Assembly: GCA_937862815.1 (NCBI GenBank)
Contig: CALMED010000012.1
Coordinates: forward strand, 62,001 to 126,000
Origin: an uncultured Chitinophagaceae bacterium
Lineage (GTDB): Bacteria; Bacteroidota; Bacteroidia; Chitinophagales; Chitinophagaceae
Reading direction: 5' to 3'
Length of the DNA stretch: 64,000 bases
Positions 44,552-54,300 of the stretch are shown one piece after another; positions within the stretch are counted from its first letter, which is position 1; each line of letters starts with the position of its first letter. Below the pieces are notes generated by a model that worked only from the letters and a program-made list of their open reading frames with translations, searched no databases and was not told where the DNA came from. The position numbers and the translations under genes are program-made.

Positions 44552-46197
44552 TGTTCCCAGTTTACTTCGCCGGCAACGGCCCCTAATTCGTATGTGATGG
44601 GGGTGGTCGCATGGGCTGCATTGGTTTTGCGCAGGGTGATTTTTTTCGTACGGTCGCCGTTGATGCGGAACAGCTGCACCGCACCGTTTGTGTAACGGAT
44701 GTTCTCAAACAACAGGTTATCACTCTGCACCACGTCAATCACCGGGCTGGTTTCTTTGGTATAAATGGCGATGTTACGGAAGGTGATGTTGCTGGCTTCC
44801 TGCACATCCATGCCGTGCTTCGCCTGCAGCACCATGTTTTCCAGTACAATATTTTTCACGTGCATCTCAGGGATACCCCGCACAAAAATGCCCTTTTCGG
44901 CACCGTTACAGTACACGTTGCTGATATGGAAATTGCGGAATACCGGTGTGGTTTCATTTACGGGCAGGAATTCCACTTGGGGCAACGCCCGCTGTTCGCC
45001 CGCCAGCGGAATGGGATCCCGGGCTGCATAATACATATCAAACAGGATGGCTTCGCCCGGTATATCTTTCATGTAGATATCACGGATAAAAATATTTTCC
45101 ACCACGCCACCCCTGCCGCGGGTGGTTTTGAAACGCAGCCCGATATCTGCACCTATAAAGGTGCAGTTACTCACATAAATGTTGCGGGCACCACCGCTCA
45201 TCTCGCTGCCAATCACAAATCCGCCATGCGATGCATAAACGGTGCAGTTACGGATCACAACGTTTTGCGTAGGCATCCCCCGCTTCCGTCCTTCGGCGTC
45301 GCGGCCGCTTTTGATGCAGAGCGCATCATCACCCACGTCAAACACCGAATTTTCAATCAGCACATTGCTGCAGCTTTCCACATCAATGCCATCACCGTTT
45401 TGTGCATACCAGGGATTTTTAACGGTGATGTTCCGCACCGTTATGTGCTCGCTCATGAGCGGGTGCAGGCACCAGGCAGGCGAGTTTTGAAAAGTAACCC
45501 CCTGCAGCAATACAAATCTGCAGCGTGTCAGCAGCAGCAGGTTGGGCCGCAGAAAGTCTTTGATACTGTCGTAAAAAGCCGCATCTTTTTCCGGCGAAAT
45601 GACACCGGGGTTGTTCATGCCCGCGCCTTTGCGTGACGCTTCGGAGGGATACCAGGTTTTTTTGTCATCACTCAACACACCGCCGGATGCCAGCAGTTTC
45701 TTCCACTGGCTTTCGGTGAGCTTATCTTTTTTTACCATGCGCCAGGCATCGCCGTTGCCATCAATAATACCCCGGCCGGTGATGGCAATATGCGAGGCAT
45801 TGGTGGCGGAGATGGGCGACTGGTTGCGCATTTGAGGCAACCCCTCCCAGTTAGCAGCCACCAGGGGGTACTGACTTTTATCTGCTGTAAATAACAACGT
45901 AGCTCCTGCCGCGAGGTGCAGGTTGATGCGGCTTTTGAGCTCTATGGGACCGGTGAGCCACAGGCCAGCCGGCACCAGTACAACGCCACCTCCTTTTTGA
46001 TGCAACTGGTCAATGGCCCGCTGGATGGATCTGGTATTAAGTATATGCCCATCGGGTACGGCCCCCGTACGGGCTATTGAAAGCGTATCTTTCCTGAAAA
46101 CGGGTTGCTGTACTACGGGCAGGCGGTTCCATTGCGCCTGGGCAACAAAGGAAAACAAGAGGACAAAAACCGCAAGAAAGTGGGTTCGTTTTATCAT
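44548..46197 (-). CDS. GH28 polygalacturonase
   Basis: A 549-residue exported beta-helix enzyme, signal peptide ending FVAQAQ. GH28 motifs are present in order: NGDGIDVESC (for NTD), VGDDALCIKSG (DD plus the serine), SHGGFVIGSEMSGG (GHG region) and IGLRFKTTRGRGG (RIK as RFK). The aspartates that form the catalytic triad are retained. It releases galacturonate from homogalacturonan ends; exo-activity is likely from the extra N-terminal segment but not certain. It overlaps the GH105 gene by 4 bases. The 136 bases upstream hold a hairpin and a possible promoter. Confidence 0.94.
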   Translation of the reverse strand: MIKRTHFLAVFVLLFSFVAQAQWNRLPVVQQPVFRKDTLSIARTGAVPDGHILNTRSIQRAIDQLHQKGGGVVLVPAGLWLTGPIELKSRINLHLAAGATLLFTADKSQYPLVAANWEGLPQMRNQSPISATNASHIAITGRGIIDGNGDAWRMVKKDKLTESQWKKLLASGGVLSDDKKTWYPSEASRKGAGMNNPGVISPEKDAAFYDSIKDFLRPNLLLLTRCRFVLLQGVTFQNSPAWCLHPLMSEHITVRNITVKNPWYAQNGDGIDVESCSNVLIENSVFDVGDDALCIKSGRDAEGRKRGMPTQNVVIRNCTVYASHGGFVIGSEMSGGARNIYVSNCTFIGADIGLRFKTTRGRGGVVENIFIRDIYMKDIPGEAILFDMYYAARDPIPLAGEQRALPQVEFLPVNETTPVFRNFHISNVYCNGAEKGIFVRGIPEMHVKNIVLENMVLQAKHGMDVQEASNITFRNIAIYTKETSPVIDVVQSDNLLFENIRYTNGAVQLFRINGDRTKKITLRKTNAAHATTPITYELGAVAGEVNWEQ

Positions 46198-46304
46198 GAC
46201 AAGCTGGGCATTAAATCTTTCATATACGACCGTCCCGCAACCCTACAAGATTACCCAAACGCCTCCCATTTTCAAGGGTTTCGCAATGGTTTATTTACGC
46301 AAAC

Positions 46305-46331
46305 GTTACCGGGAACGGTACCACCGGTAAC
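46305..46331 (-). promoter_or_regulatory. inverted repeat ahead of the GH28 gene
   Basis: GTTACCGG (46305-46312) pairs with CCGGTAAC (46324-46331), perfect 8-base arms, with GGTACC nested inside the loop. It lies just beyond the stop of the NTF2-like gene and is not followed by a T run on the minus strand, so it is more likely an operator-type palindrome or mRNA hairpin than a terminator. The surrounding 135 bases form the only intergenic gap over 60 bases in the pectin run; TAATCTTG, one mismatch from TAnnTTTG, occurs on the minus strand between the repeat and GH28. Confidence 0.35.
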
Positions 46332-46333
46332 AA

Positions 46334-46759
46334 CTACAAACGGGTGGATTGGCGGGCCAGTAATTTCCAGGTTTTTCCCTCCCGCTGCCATACCAGCAGC
46401 ACATGCAGCCGGATGCTGGCGGGTACACCCCCATCTTTGATATCGGCCCGCAATTCATGCCGGACGAGAGCCACGGGGCCATTGATCCGGACCACCTGCT
46501 CGTTGAAACTGACAGTAACAAAGTCGGAAGTGCCGGTTTCAAGCTGGCGAAGGAAGGCTTCTTTGTCTTCAATGCGTCCGTTGCTGTGGCCATAGCTCAG
46601 TCGGTCGGATACCAACGGCGCCAGATCGGCCCGTTTACCGCTGATGAGCGCCAGCCGGAACGCTTCTACCTGTTGCAACAGATTTGCTTCCTGGCGCGAT
46701 TGAGCTGCAGAGGTCATCACCACCAACAACAGCACCCAAAAAAAAGTTAGTCGTATCAT
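46334..46759 (-). CDS. NTF2-like (DUF4440/SnoaL-type) exported protein
   Basis: A 141-residue protein with a signal peptide (residues 1-19, ending TSAAQ). The mature part is a single NTF2-like fold: helical LLQQVEAFRLALISGKRADLAPLVSD, then SYGHSNGRIEDKEAFLRQL and beta strands ending TWKLLARQSTRL. This resembles DUF4440 family proteins, small binding or catalytic cone-shaped domains. Function in the locus is unknown; it might bind a sugar acid, but nothing in the sequence shows this. It is 10 bases after GH43. Confidence 0.8.
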   Translation of the reverse strand: MIRLTFFWVLLLVVMTSAAQSRQEANLLQQVEAFRLALISGKRADLAPLVSDRLSYGHSNGRIEDKEAFLRQLETGTSDFVTVSFNEQVVRINGPVALVRHELRADIKDGGVPASIRLHVLLVWQREGKTWKLLARQSTRL

Positions 46760-46769
46760 AGCTGCAATT

Positions 46770-48347
46770 TTAGCGTGTTTCTGCTATAAAACGGTGCAGG
46801 TCGGCATAACCTGCATCATTTGTGGCTTTTGAACGCACTGCAAACAACCCGAGCCGGGCCCCCACCCATACACCCGGCCGGGCGGTAAAGGGTTGCCCGA
46901 TTGCTTGATAGCTGCTCCCGTTTTCGCTGAAATAAAACCGGCAAACAGCACCTGCCGCAACCCGTACCTGCAAATAGAACCGGCTGTTTCCTGCCGGCAG
47001 CCGGGCAATCTCCCGTTCACGGCCGCCTTTATCGGCATCCCTGCAGATCATCTGCCGCAGCACCATCCCTTCCGGAGATTGTTCCAGCTCCAGCGTGGCA
47101 TAATCCCGGCCGGTTATGATCAGACCAAACCTTTCGCCGGTTGTATGCGGACGTATATCCAGGGTGGCTGTAGCCGTGAACTCCTCTGCGGGAAACATCC
47201 GTGATAAAATGTTGGGCGTCATCCATAGTGAATGCAAACTGTCGGGCTGCTGTCGGGCATACAATCTGATCCCCCCGGCAGAAAGGAGGAAGCCCCATCC
47301 TTCGCCGGGATTGGCCGCCCACTGCCAGGTCAGTGGCCAGGATGCTCGACCCGTCTGCTCCGGTTCCCGGAGACCGGTCTGCCGGTTGCCGGGGTGCGGC
47401 AACTGAAACTGCTGCACGGGCTGCCCCGCTTCGCCCATCACGGGCCAGTCGTTTTGCCAACGCATGGGCTGCAGGTGTAATATCCGGCCATAAGCTCCCT
47501 TATCCTGAAAATGCAGGAACCAATCCGCTCCGGCTGGTGTTTGGACCCAGGCTCCCTGGTGCGGACCGTTGATCCTGGAAGTCCCCTGATGAAGCACCAC
47601 TTTTCGTTCATACGGCCCGTAAACAGAACGGGAACGCAGGGCCAGTTGCCAGCCGTTGGTTACCCCACCGGCCGGCGCAAAGATGTAATAGTAGCCGTTG
47701 CGCTTGTACAATTTGGGCCCTTCAACCGTGGGGTCGCTGGTTCCGCCATCATACACCAGCACCGGTGCACCGGTAACTGACTTACAGCCGGGATCCATCT
47801 CCCGCACTACCAGGATTGATTTAATACCGGCCCTGCTGCCCGCGTAAGCATGCACCAGGTACGCTTTACCGTTGTTGTCCCAGAACGGACAGGGATCAAT
47901 CAATCCTTTGCCGGGAAGCAACAGGAAAGGTTCGCTCCAGGGACCGCGGATATCGGACGCCGTTATGATATAAATGCCAAAGTCGGGATCAGGAAAAAAA
48001 ATGTAGAAAAGTCCGTTGTGATGCCGGATCGCCGGCGCCCATACACCACCCCCGTGCTGCACAGTGCGGTAATGCTCTTCGGGTACCAGGCGTTGCAGGG
48101 CATACCCAATCAACTCCCATTGTACGAGGTCTTTTGAATGCAAGACCGGCAAGCCGGGTACGTGATTAAAGCTGGAAGCAACCATGTAATAATCATCCCC
48201 CACCCGTATGGCATCGGGGTCGCTGTAATCTGCATGCACGATCGGGTTGCGGTAAGAACCGGCCAGTGGTTGCGCACCGATCTTTCCTGTACCGGCCAGC
48301 AGGAAAAAGAGTAAAAGGCAGTATCGTACAACACGCTGCACAGCCAC
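46770..48347 (-). CDS. GH43 family glycoside hydrolase (beta-xylosidase/arabinofuranosidase type)
   Basis: A 525-residue exported enzyme, signal peptide ending GKIGAQ. It starts at GTG (GTG GCT GTG CAG), since no ATG is near. The five-blade propeller has DYSDPDAIRVGDDYY (catalytic base), LIDPCPFWDNNGKAY, and VEGPKLYKRNGYYYI (catalytic acid). From about residue 300 a second beta-sandwich domain of the GH43 C-terminal concanavalin type follows. Expected to remove arabinose or xylose from pectin side chains; subfamily and linkage cannot be set without search. It starts 6 bases after the porV stop. Confidence 0.9.
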   Translation of the reverse strand: MAVQRVVRYCLLLFFLLAGTGKIGAQPLAGSYRNPIVHADYSDPDAIRVGDDYYMVASSFNHVPGLPVLHSKDLVQWELIGYALQRLVPEEHYRTVQHGGGVWAPAIRHHNGLFYIFFPDPDFGIYIITASDIRGPWSEPFLLLPGKGLIDPCPFWDNNGKAYLVHAYAGSRAGIKSILVVREMDPGCKSVTGAPVLVYDGGTSDPTVEGPKLYKRNGYYYIFAPAGGVTNGWQLALRSRSVYGPYERKVVLHQGTSRINGPHQGAWVQTPAGADWFLHFQDKGAYGRILHLQPMRWQNDWPVMGEAGQPVQQFQLPHPGNRQTGLREPEQTGRASWPLTWQWAANPGEGWGFLLSAGGIRLYARQQPDSLHSLWMTPNILSRMFPAEEFTATATLDIRPHTTGERFGLIITGRDYATLELEQSPEGMVLRQMICRDADKGGREREIARLPAGNSRFYLQVRVAAGAVCRFYFSENGSSYQAIGQPFTARPGVWVGARLGLFAVRSKATNDAGYADLHRFIAETR

Positions 48348-48353
48348 TCAGTT

Positions 48354-49487
48354 TCAGTTTTCCCCACCCAGGTCAAAGAGGATGCTGAAGCGGGTGGTGT
48401 TGCTCAGCGGGTTGCGGTTGATGCCCTGGCCCGTGGGTACCAGGTACGAGAAGTTAAAGCCCAGCTTGTTGTACTTCACGCCCAGGCCCGCGCTGAAAAA
48501 GCGGCGGTTGCCCTTCGTACGCGCCTCGTGGAAATAACCTGCACGTGCGAAAAACAGGTCGCTGTAGTTGTATTCCATCCCCGTGGAGATCTGGAACTCC
48601 TTGAGTTCTTCACCAAAACCGCCGGGTGCATCTCCAAACGACGAAAACCAGCTGCTGATCACGCTCTTGTTGCGGTAGGCGTCCAGCGCCTCCGGCGAGC
48701 GGCTCGTGGGGGGCGTGGGTACCAGCAGTTTGTTGATGTCCACCCCAAAGCTCAGCTTGCTGGTCTCGTCCAGCACCGCGTGGTACATGGCACCGATGCC
48801 CAGGTTGGCCGGGATGTAGTCGCGACCCCGTGCGTCGTTGGTGTACGATATCTTGCTGCCCAGGTTGCTCATCACCGCACCGGCTGTAAAGCCCTGGCCG
48901 TTTTCGTTGATGCCGTTGTAATAGAACGACAGGTCACCCGCCACCGCGGTACCGGGTTTGTAGGTCACCCCGTTGGTATTGCCGTTGGCCAGGTTGGAAT
49001 AGATGAAGCGCAGCGCCACGCCCACCCCGATCTTGTCGCTGAGGCTACGGCTGTAGCCGGCGTCGAGCGACCATTCCCGCGGGCGGAACGACTGCAGGTC
49101 GTTGCCGGCAAAATCGGTGAACTGGATATTACCCAGGTTGAAGTACCGCAGTGAGGCCGAGATGGCCTGCCCTTCGGCAAACTGGTGGTAGCCGGCAGCC
49201 GTTACGATGTACACGTCGTTCAACCCCAAATCCTTGAGCCAGGGGGTATAGGTGATACCGATGGCCGAATTCTGGGTGGCAAAGGGAATCTTAGCCTGGT
49301 TCCAGAACGAGGCGTTGGCATCGGCCGTGGTGGCAATGCCCAGGTCGCCCATCCCGCCCGAACGGGCGTCGGGTGAAATGCGGAGCATGGGAACGGCGGT
49401 GGTAACTACATTTATCGAATCATTCTGTGCAAACAGAAAGAGACCCGGAAGCAGAAACGTCAGGAGCAATGCTGTTTGTTTTTTCAT
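48354..49487 (-). CDS. porV: PorV-family protein of the type IX secretion system
   Basis: A 377-residue outer membrane beta-barrel with signal peptide ending LFLFAQ. It shows the PorV/LptO signature DARSGGMGDLGIATTADANA, then FWNQAKIPF and ITYTPWLKDLGLND, with many paired beta strands after. PorV binds C-terminal signals of T9SS cargo at the outer-membrane translocon and delivers them to the PorU sortase. Here it lies inside a pectin locus that encodes one T9SS-tagged lyase, and overlaps the alpha/beta hydrolase gene by 4 bases. Whether it is the cell's main PorV or a dedicated extra copy cannot be decided from this window. Confidence 0.92.
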   Translation of the reverse strand: MKKQTALLLTFLLPGLFLFAQNDSINVVTTAVPMLRISPDARSGGMGDLGIATTADANASFWNQAKIPFATQNSAIGITYTPWLKDLGLNDVYIVTAAGYHQFAEGQAISASLRYFNLGNIQFTDFAGNDLQSFRPREWSLDAGYSRSLSDKIGVGVALRFIYSNLANGNTNGVTYKPGTAVAGDLSFYYNGINENGQGFTAGAVMSNLGSKISYTNDARGRDYIPANLGIGAMYHAVLDETSKLSFGVDINKLLVPTPPTSRSPEALDAYRNKSVISSWFSSFGDAPGGFGEELKEFQISTGMEYNYSDLFFARAGYFHEARTKGNRRFFSAGLGVKYNKLGFNFSYLVPTGQGINRNPLSNTTRFSILFDLGGEN

Positions 49488-50551
49488 GTGAATGCGGGTT
49501 TTTGTTGGTACAATGCTGGATTGTTATATGGTAAAAAAATATTTCCGGGTATAAAAAAGGAGTGGTTGCGCTGCTGAGTGACAAATACATGTTGCAGAAA
49601 TTCATCCGTCACCTGCACAACGGTATCGAGCCAGGGCTGAAACAACGCGAAACTGTGGGGAGCCCTTTCCAGTTGCATTACGCGGCTGTAAATACCAAAG
49701 CGGTTGAGCTCCTGTATAAAGTCGTCCTGCCCGGCCCGCATACGGGGTACACTGCTGTTGAAAAAGAGAAACGGGGGCGTGTGGGCTCCCACGTGTGTGA
49801 GCGGAGAAGCTTCCTGCCACAGGTCCGGACGCAGATGCTTCGGGTAACCGAACCAGTAAGTGGCTGCCGAGGTACGCAGACTGTCATTCCCTTCGCCCGA
49901 CTCCGGATGCAGGAAGGCCAGGATACCATCCATGTTCACCACCGCCTGCACAAGGCCGGATGCTGTGGTTGTGCAGGATGTTTTTTCAAACACCGGCAAA
50001 CCGTTGGTTGCACCTGCCAATGCCGCCAGCTGGCCACCGGCTGAATGACCTGCAATGACGATGCGCTGCGGATCTACCTGCATGGAAGCCGCATTGGCCC
50101 GTACCCATTGCACGGCTGCCTTCACATCCAGCACCGCTGCCGGATACAAGGCATGGGTGGAGAGCCGGTATTCAGGTGTAAAGCAGGTGTATCCTTTTAT
50201 GGCGAGGCAGGCCGCCATGGGTTGCAGCAAGGTTTTATCACCACTGCGCCATCCACCTCCATGCAGCAGGATCAAAGCAATACCATTTGCCGTTGTGCCG
50301 GCAGCCGGTTGAAACACATCGAGCCGCAGGGAGATGTTGCCGGTGCTGCAGTAAGAAATATCTTTCTGCATACGGAAACTCCCTGCATCGGGATAGACGG
50401 GCAATTGCAACCGGGGATACTGTGGCAGGATCTTCCGGTACTCGCGCTGCAGCGAATAGGTAGTATCGGTAACATACGTACGTCCATCCACCAGCTGCGC
50501 ATGCAGTTGCAAGGCACTACCAATCAGTCCTATGGTCAGGAACAAACGCAT
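49484..50551 (-). CDS. alpha/beta-hydrolase esterase, pectin acetylesterase-like
   Basis: A 355-residue exported hydrolase, signal peptide ending ALQLHAQ. It has the hormone-sensitive-lipase-like oxyanion motif ILLHGGGW near residue 92 and the nucleophile elbow GHSAGGQLAALAG; the catalytic histidine is likely in RAPHSFALF near the C-terminus. The acetyl-esterase (BD-FAE-like) family in such loci removes acetyl or feruloyl groups from hemicellulose or pectin. Its exact substrate is inferred from the neighbourhood. Four bases after the SGNH esterase gene stop and overlapping porV. Confidence 0.85.
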   Translation of the reverse strand: MRLFLTIGLIGSALQLHAQLVDGRTYVTDTTYSLQREYRKILPQYPRLQLPVYPDAGSFRMQKDISYCSTGNISLRLDVFQPAAGTTANGIALILLHGGGWRSGDKTLLQPMAACLAIKGYTCFTPEYRLSTHALYPAAVLDVKAAVQWVRANAASMQVDPQRIVIAGHSAGGQLAALAGATNGLPVFEKTSCTTTASGLVQAVVNMDGILAFLHPESGEGNDSLRTSAATYWFGYPKHLRPDLWQEASPLTHVGAHTPPFLFFNSSVPRMRAGQDDFIQELNRFGIYSRVMQLERAPHSFALFQPWLDTVVQVTDEFLQHVFVTQQRNHSFFIPGNIFLPYNNPALYQQKPAFT

Positions 50552-50555
50552 CGGT

Positions 50556-51305
50556 TCAGGTTAAACGTTTTACCAGGTGTTTCAGCAGAGGTACCTGCAG
50601 GCGCTGCATTTCCTGCAGTACCAACTGGGCAATGAGCCGGGCACCCAGTTCATTAAAGTGGGTATTGTCGGTCTTTCCGTCCGGATAGTTGGGATGTTCA
50701 CCGGGCTGCAGATGTAAAAACAACAGTCGGGAGGTCTCCGCTCCCAACCGCTGGAACAACTCCCTGCTCCGGGTATCGAGGTCAAGCAGATACACTTGCT
50801 CCTCTGTTGCTACTTCCCGAACCATCCGGCTGTAGGGGATATGTGTTTCCAGGGCGTTACCGCCGGCATCAAATCGCCGGCGCGACACCGGTGTGAGCAG
50901 TACAGGGATCGCCTTCTTCATTTTTGCTTCCTGCACGAAGCGCTGCAGGTTGAGGCGGAATGTGTCGGGAGGAGCATAGCGCTCCTGTTTTTCCACCGAT
51001 TCATCGTTATGACCAAACTGAATGAAAACATAATCACCGGGACCTGCCGCATCCAGGATGGATTGCCAGAGACCCTCGCTGCGGAACGTTTTGGTACTGC
51101 GCCCGTTTTTCGCCCGGTTAACGACCTGCACGGTGCTGTCCCAGAAATGAACAAAAGGCATACCCCAGCCTGTTTCCGGGAAGGCACGGGCTTCTTTGCT
51201 GCTCATGGTGGAGTCGCCCGCCAGGAAAACCGTGATTTTCTTTTGCGGCGGCAGGTGAAAGCTCATGGCACCGAGCAGAAGTAGGCAGTACAGCTTTTTT
51301 TGCAT
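50556..51305 (-). CDS. rhamnogalacturonan acetylesterase-like SGNH hydrolase (CE12 type)
   Basis: A 249-residue exported SGNH hydrolase, signal peptide about residues 1-20. The four blocks are visible: GDSTMSSKE (serine), NRAKNGRSTKTF (Gly/Asn block), IQFGHNDESV (GxND) and DNTHFNELGA (DxxH). This is the pattern of rhamnogalacturonan acetylesterases (RGAE, CE12). It would remove acetyl groups from the rhamnogalacturonan or homogalacturonan backbone. The start codon lies directly after the U-tract of a strong terminator hairpin, so its translation initiation region overlaps that structure. Confidence 0.92.
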   Translation of the reverse strand: MQKKLYCLLLLGAMSFHLPPQKKITVFLAGDSTMSSKEARAFPETGWGMPFVHFWDSTVQVVNRAKNGRSTKTFRSEGLWQSILDAAGPGDYVFIQFGHNDESVEKQERYAPPDTFRLNLQRFVQEAKMKKAIPVLLTPVSRRRFDAGGNALETHIPYSRMVREVATEEQVYLLDLDTRSRELFQRLGAETSRLLFLHLQPGEHPNYPDGKTDNTHFNELGARLIAQLVLQEMQRLQVPLLKHLVKRLT

Positions 51306-51308
51306 ACC

Positions 51309-51343
51309 AAAAAAGCTGGTATCCCCCCAAGGGGGATACCAGC
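51309..51343 (-). terminator. strong terminator-like hairpin inside the pectin operon
   Basis: A perfect 13-base stem GCTGGTATCCCCC/GGGGGATACCAGC with a 3-base loop, followed on the minus strand by TTTTTT, with the SGNH esterase ATG three bases further. It lies 8 bases after the stop of the giant pectate lyase. By sequence it is one of the best intrinsic terminators in the window, though it is inside the operon. Confidence 0.85.
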
Positions 51344-51351
51344 CTGTGATT

Positions 51352-54300
51352 TTATTGTTTTACAAAGCGGAACAGGCGCTTCTCCTCACCCACCCATAGT
51401 TCAACAGTGTAGGTACCGGCCTGCAAAGTGCGGATGTCGAGCTGCGTGGTATTGGAAGCCGGGGTGGTCCGCTGCCGGATCACGATGGCACCGGCCGCGT
51501 TGCGCACCACCAGTTCACCTGTGTTAAAGAGGAACGGATGGTACAACACGATGAAACTGGTAGCCGGGTTGGGACCGAGTTTCATCGGAATGTGCGTATA
51601 ACCACTCACCGCCACGTTTTGCACCGGTGTGCCGGGCGTTTGCACCGTGATATTTCCTGCCGATGCCCCGATGGTGGTGGCATTCAGGCGCACCCGTATG
51701 GTGGTGGTGGCCACAGTTCCGGACGCAGGCGTAAGCACCAGCGGTGAAGTGGACGTGAACCAGTTGACGTTATTGACCGAGACTTCATACCCGGCAGGGG
51801 GTGTAAGAGTAATATTTCCAGTGAGGAAGGCTCCCGCAGCGGTGAATAGTTGTACACCGGAGGGACTGGCAAAGGTCTGGCTGAAAGGTTGCAGCGTGGC
51901 CGTGACGGTCAGCGCCGGGGGATTCACCGCCGTTCCGGTAACCGCAACATTGGTTGTTGCCAGGCCAGGCGTGGTGTGCTGGATGTTGCCGCTGTAGGAG
52001 CCGGCAGTTGCAGCGTTGAGGCGCACACTGATGGTGGTGGCTGCAAGCGTGCCGCCCGAAGGCGTGAGCACCAGCGGAGTGGCATTGCTCAACCATGTAG
52101 TACCGCCGTTGGCCGAAACCTGGTAATTGGCCGGCGGGGTGATAGTAAGGCTGCCGGTGAGGTTGGTACCGCTGACTGTATAGGTCTGCATAGCTGAAGG
52201 TGCCCCGATCGTCTGGCTGAAAGCGGCCAGGCTACCGGTAATGGTAAGCGCCGGCGGATTAACGGCCGTTCCGGAAACGGCCAGGTTCACATTGGCTGCC
52301 CCGGTGGAGCCATGCACGATCGTACCGGTGTAACTGCCCGCCGCAGCGGCATTGAGGCGTACCGAGATGGTGGTGGATGCTACGGTACCAGATACCGGGC
52401 TAATAGATAACGGAGTGGTATTGCTGAACCAGGTGGTGCCACCATCGGAAGATACCTGGTAACCGGCGGGCGGTGTGATCACCAGCGGTGCAACCAGGTC
52501 GGTTGCAGCAATGGTATAGGTCTGTACAGCGGAAGGTGTACCAACTGTCTGGCTGAAAGCAGCCAGCGAACCGCTAACGGTGATTACCGGCGGATTCACG
52601 GCCGTACCGCCGACCGGCAGGTTAACGCTGGTTGCATCGGTGCTGCTGTGTACAATTGTTCCGCTGTAACTTCCGGCGGAGGCAGCATTGAGGCGTACCT
52701 GGATGGTCCTGCCTGCCACTGTACCGGCAGCAGGTACCAGCTGCACCGGTGTGCTGCTCCAGGTGGTGCCGCCGTCGGTGGACAGTTGATAGCCGGCCGG
52801 TGCAGTAAGCGTGATGGGAGCCGCCAGGTCACTGCCGCTCACGGTGTACGATTGAGAAGCCGAGGGCGCGCCCACTGTCTGGCTGAAGGGTGTAAGTGCA
52901 GCAGATACGGTGATTATCGGCCTGGGCACATCCGAGGTGATACCGTTCACAGGAACTTGCTGTACCGGCAAACCTGTTGTGGCATGGGTGATGGAGCCGC
53001 TGTAGCTGCCGGAAGTGGCGGCATTGAGGCGTACCGAGATGGTGACGCTGACAGCACCGGAGACCGGGTTTAGCACCAACGGAGTGGTGTTGCTGAACCA
53101 GGTGGTGCCACCATCGGACGAAATCTCATACCCGGCCGGTGGGGTAATGGTTACCGGCGAAGTGAGGTCTGTGCCGGTCACCTGGTAGGTCTGCACGGCA
53201 GAGGGCGTACCCACAATGTGTGCAAAGTTGGTTAATGAAGCCGTGATAGTGAGCACTGGCGGGTTCACAGCCGTTCCGCTTACCAGCACACTGATGGAAG
53301 CAGCTCCTGTGCTGGTGTGCAGAATGGCAGCGCTGTAAGCGCCGGCTGTGGCCGCATTCAGCCGCACGGAAATGGTAGTGGTGGCCACACTGCCCGCAGC
53401 AGGCACCAGTACCAGGGGGGTGCTGTTATCGGACCAGGTGGTTCCGCCGTCGGCCGAAACCTGGTAGCCAGCAGGGGGTGTAATGATCAGGTCGGACGTG
53501 AGGTTAACAGCACTTACGGTATAGGTCTGCACCGCTGATGCGGTACCAATAGTTTGCTCAAACGGTGTTAGGGTTGCATTCGTTGTGATTACCGGTTGCG
53601 GAATAGTTGATTCCGAACTGCCCACGAAAAACAGATCTTTCAGTTTGCCATACCGTCCGCTGCTGGTGCTGCTGCAACTGAAGTAAAGACGCACGTAAAG
53701 TGTTTCTCCCGGCTCCAGCACCACGCCCGCGGCACCGTTCATCCCCAGCCGGTAAGTGTCGGGGTTGCCGGCCGTGGTGCGGTTTTGCAGGGCAATGGGC
53801 GTGGTGAAAGCGCCGGCTGGCGGTACCAGGGAGCCCAGGGGCCCTGAACCTCCTCCGCTGATATTGGAAGAATCGTTTACAAATGCGCTTTTGGAATAGA
53901 CAATGCCAAGATTCGTTCCCGAGCTGGTATTGTGGAATGCGGCATTCAGCACTACCGAATCAACCTTTACCCGGTAACCCGCCTTTGCCACCACCGTGAA
54001 CTCAATGTAAAAATTACGCCGCAGGGTACCGCCGGGTCCGCCTGTACCGGTGCCCCAGAGACCCTGGCCGCCTGCATCGGCGCCAAAGGCCATTCCATGC
54101 AATTCCGAAAAAGCAGGTACCGTGGTTACAGTAGTTCCGTTGGACAGGTAGAGGTTGTTCAGGCGGGGCACGGTGGGGTCAAGCGCCACGTTGCGCACGG
54201 CGGCCACATCCTGGTTATTCTCAGTTAACGGCCAGTAGATGAGTTGTGCGGAAGTGGCGGCTTCAGCAGCAGTACCGGAAACGGCTACAGCTGCGGTGGG

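Noticed and set aside
44611-45636. 341-codon plus-strand frame opposite GH28
   Set aside because: Antisense to the GH28 core motifs; His-rich shadow.
51595-53600. Regular repeats that could be mistaken for a CRISPR array or tandem DNA repeat
   Set aside because: Units are about 335 bases, in frame, and code for Ig-like modules of the pectate lyase. No short direct repeats with unique spacers.
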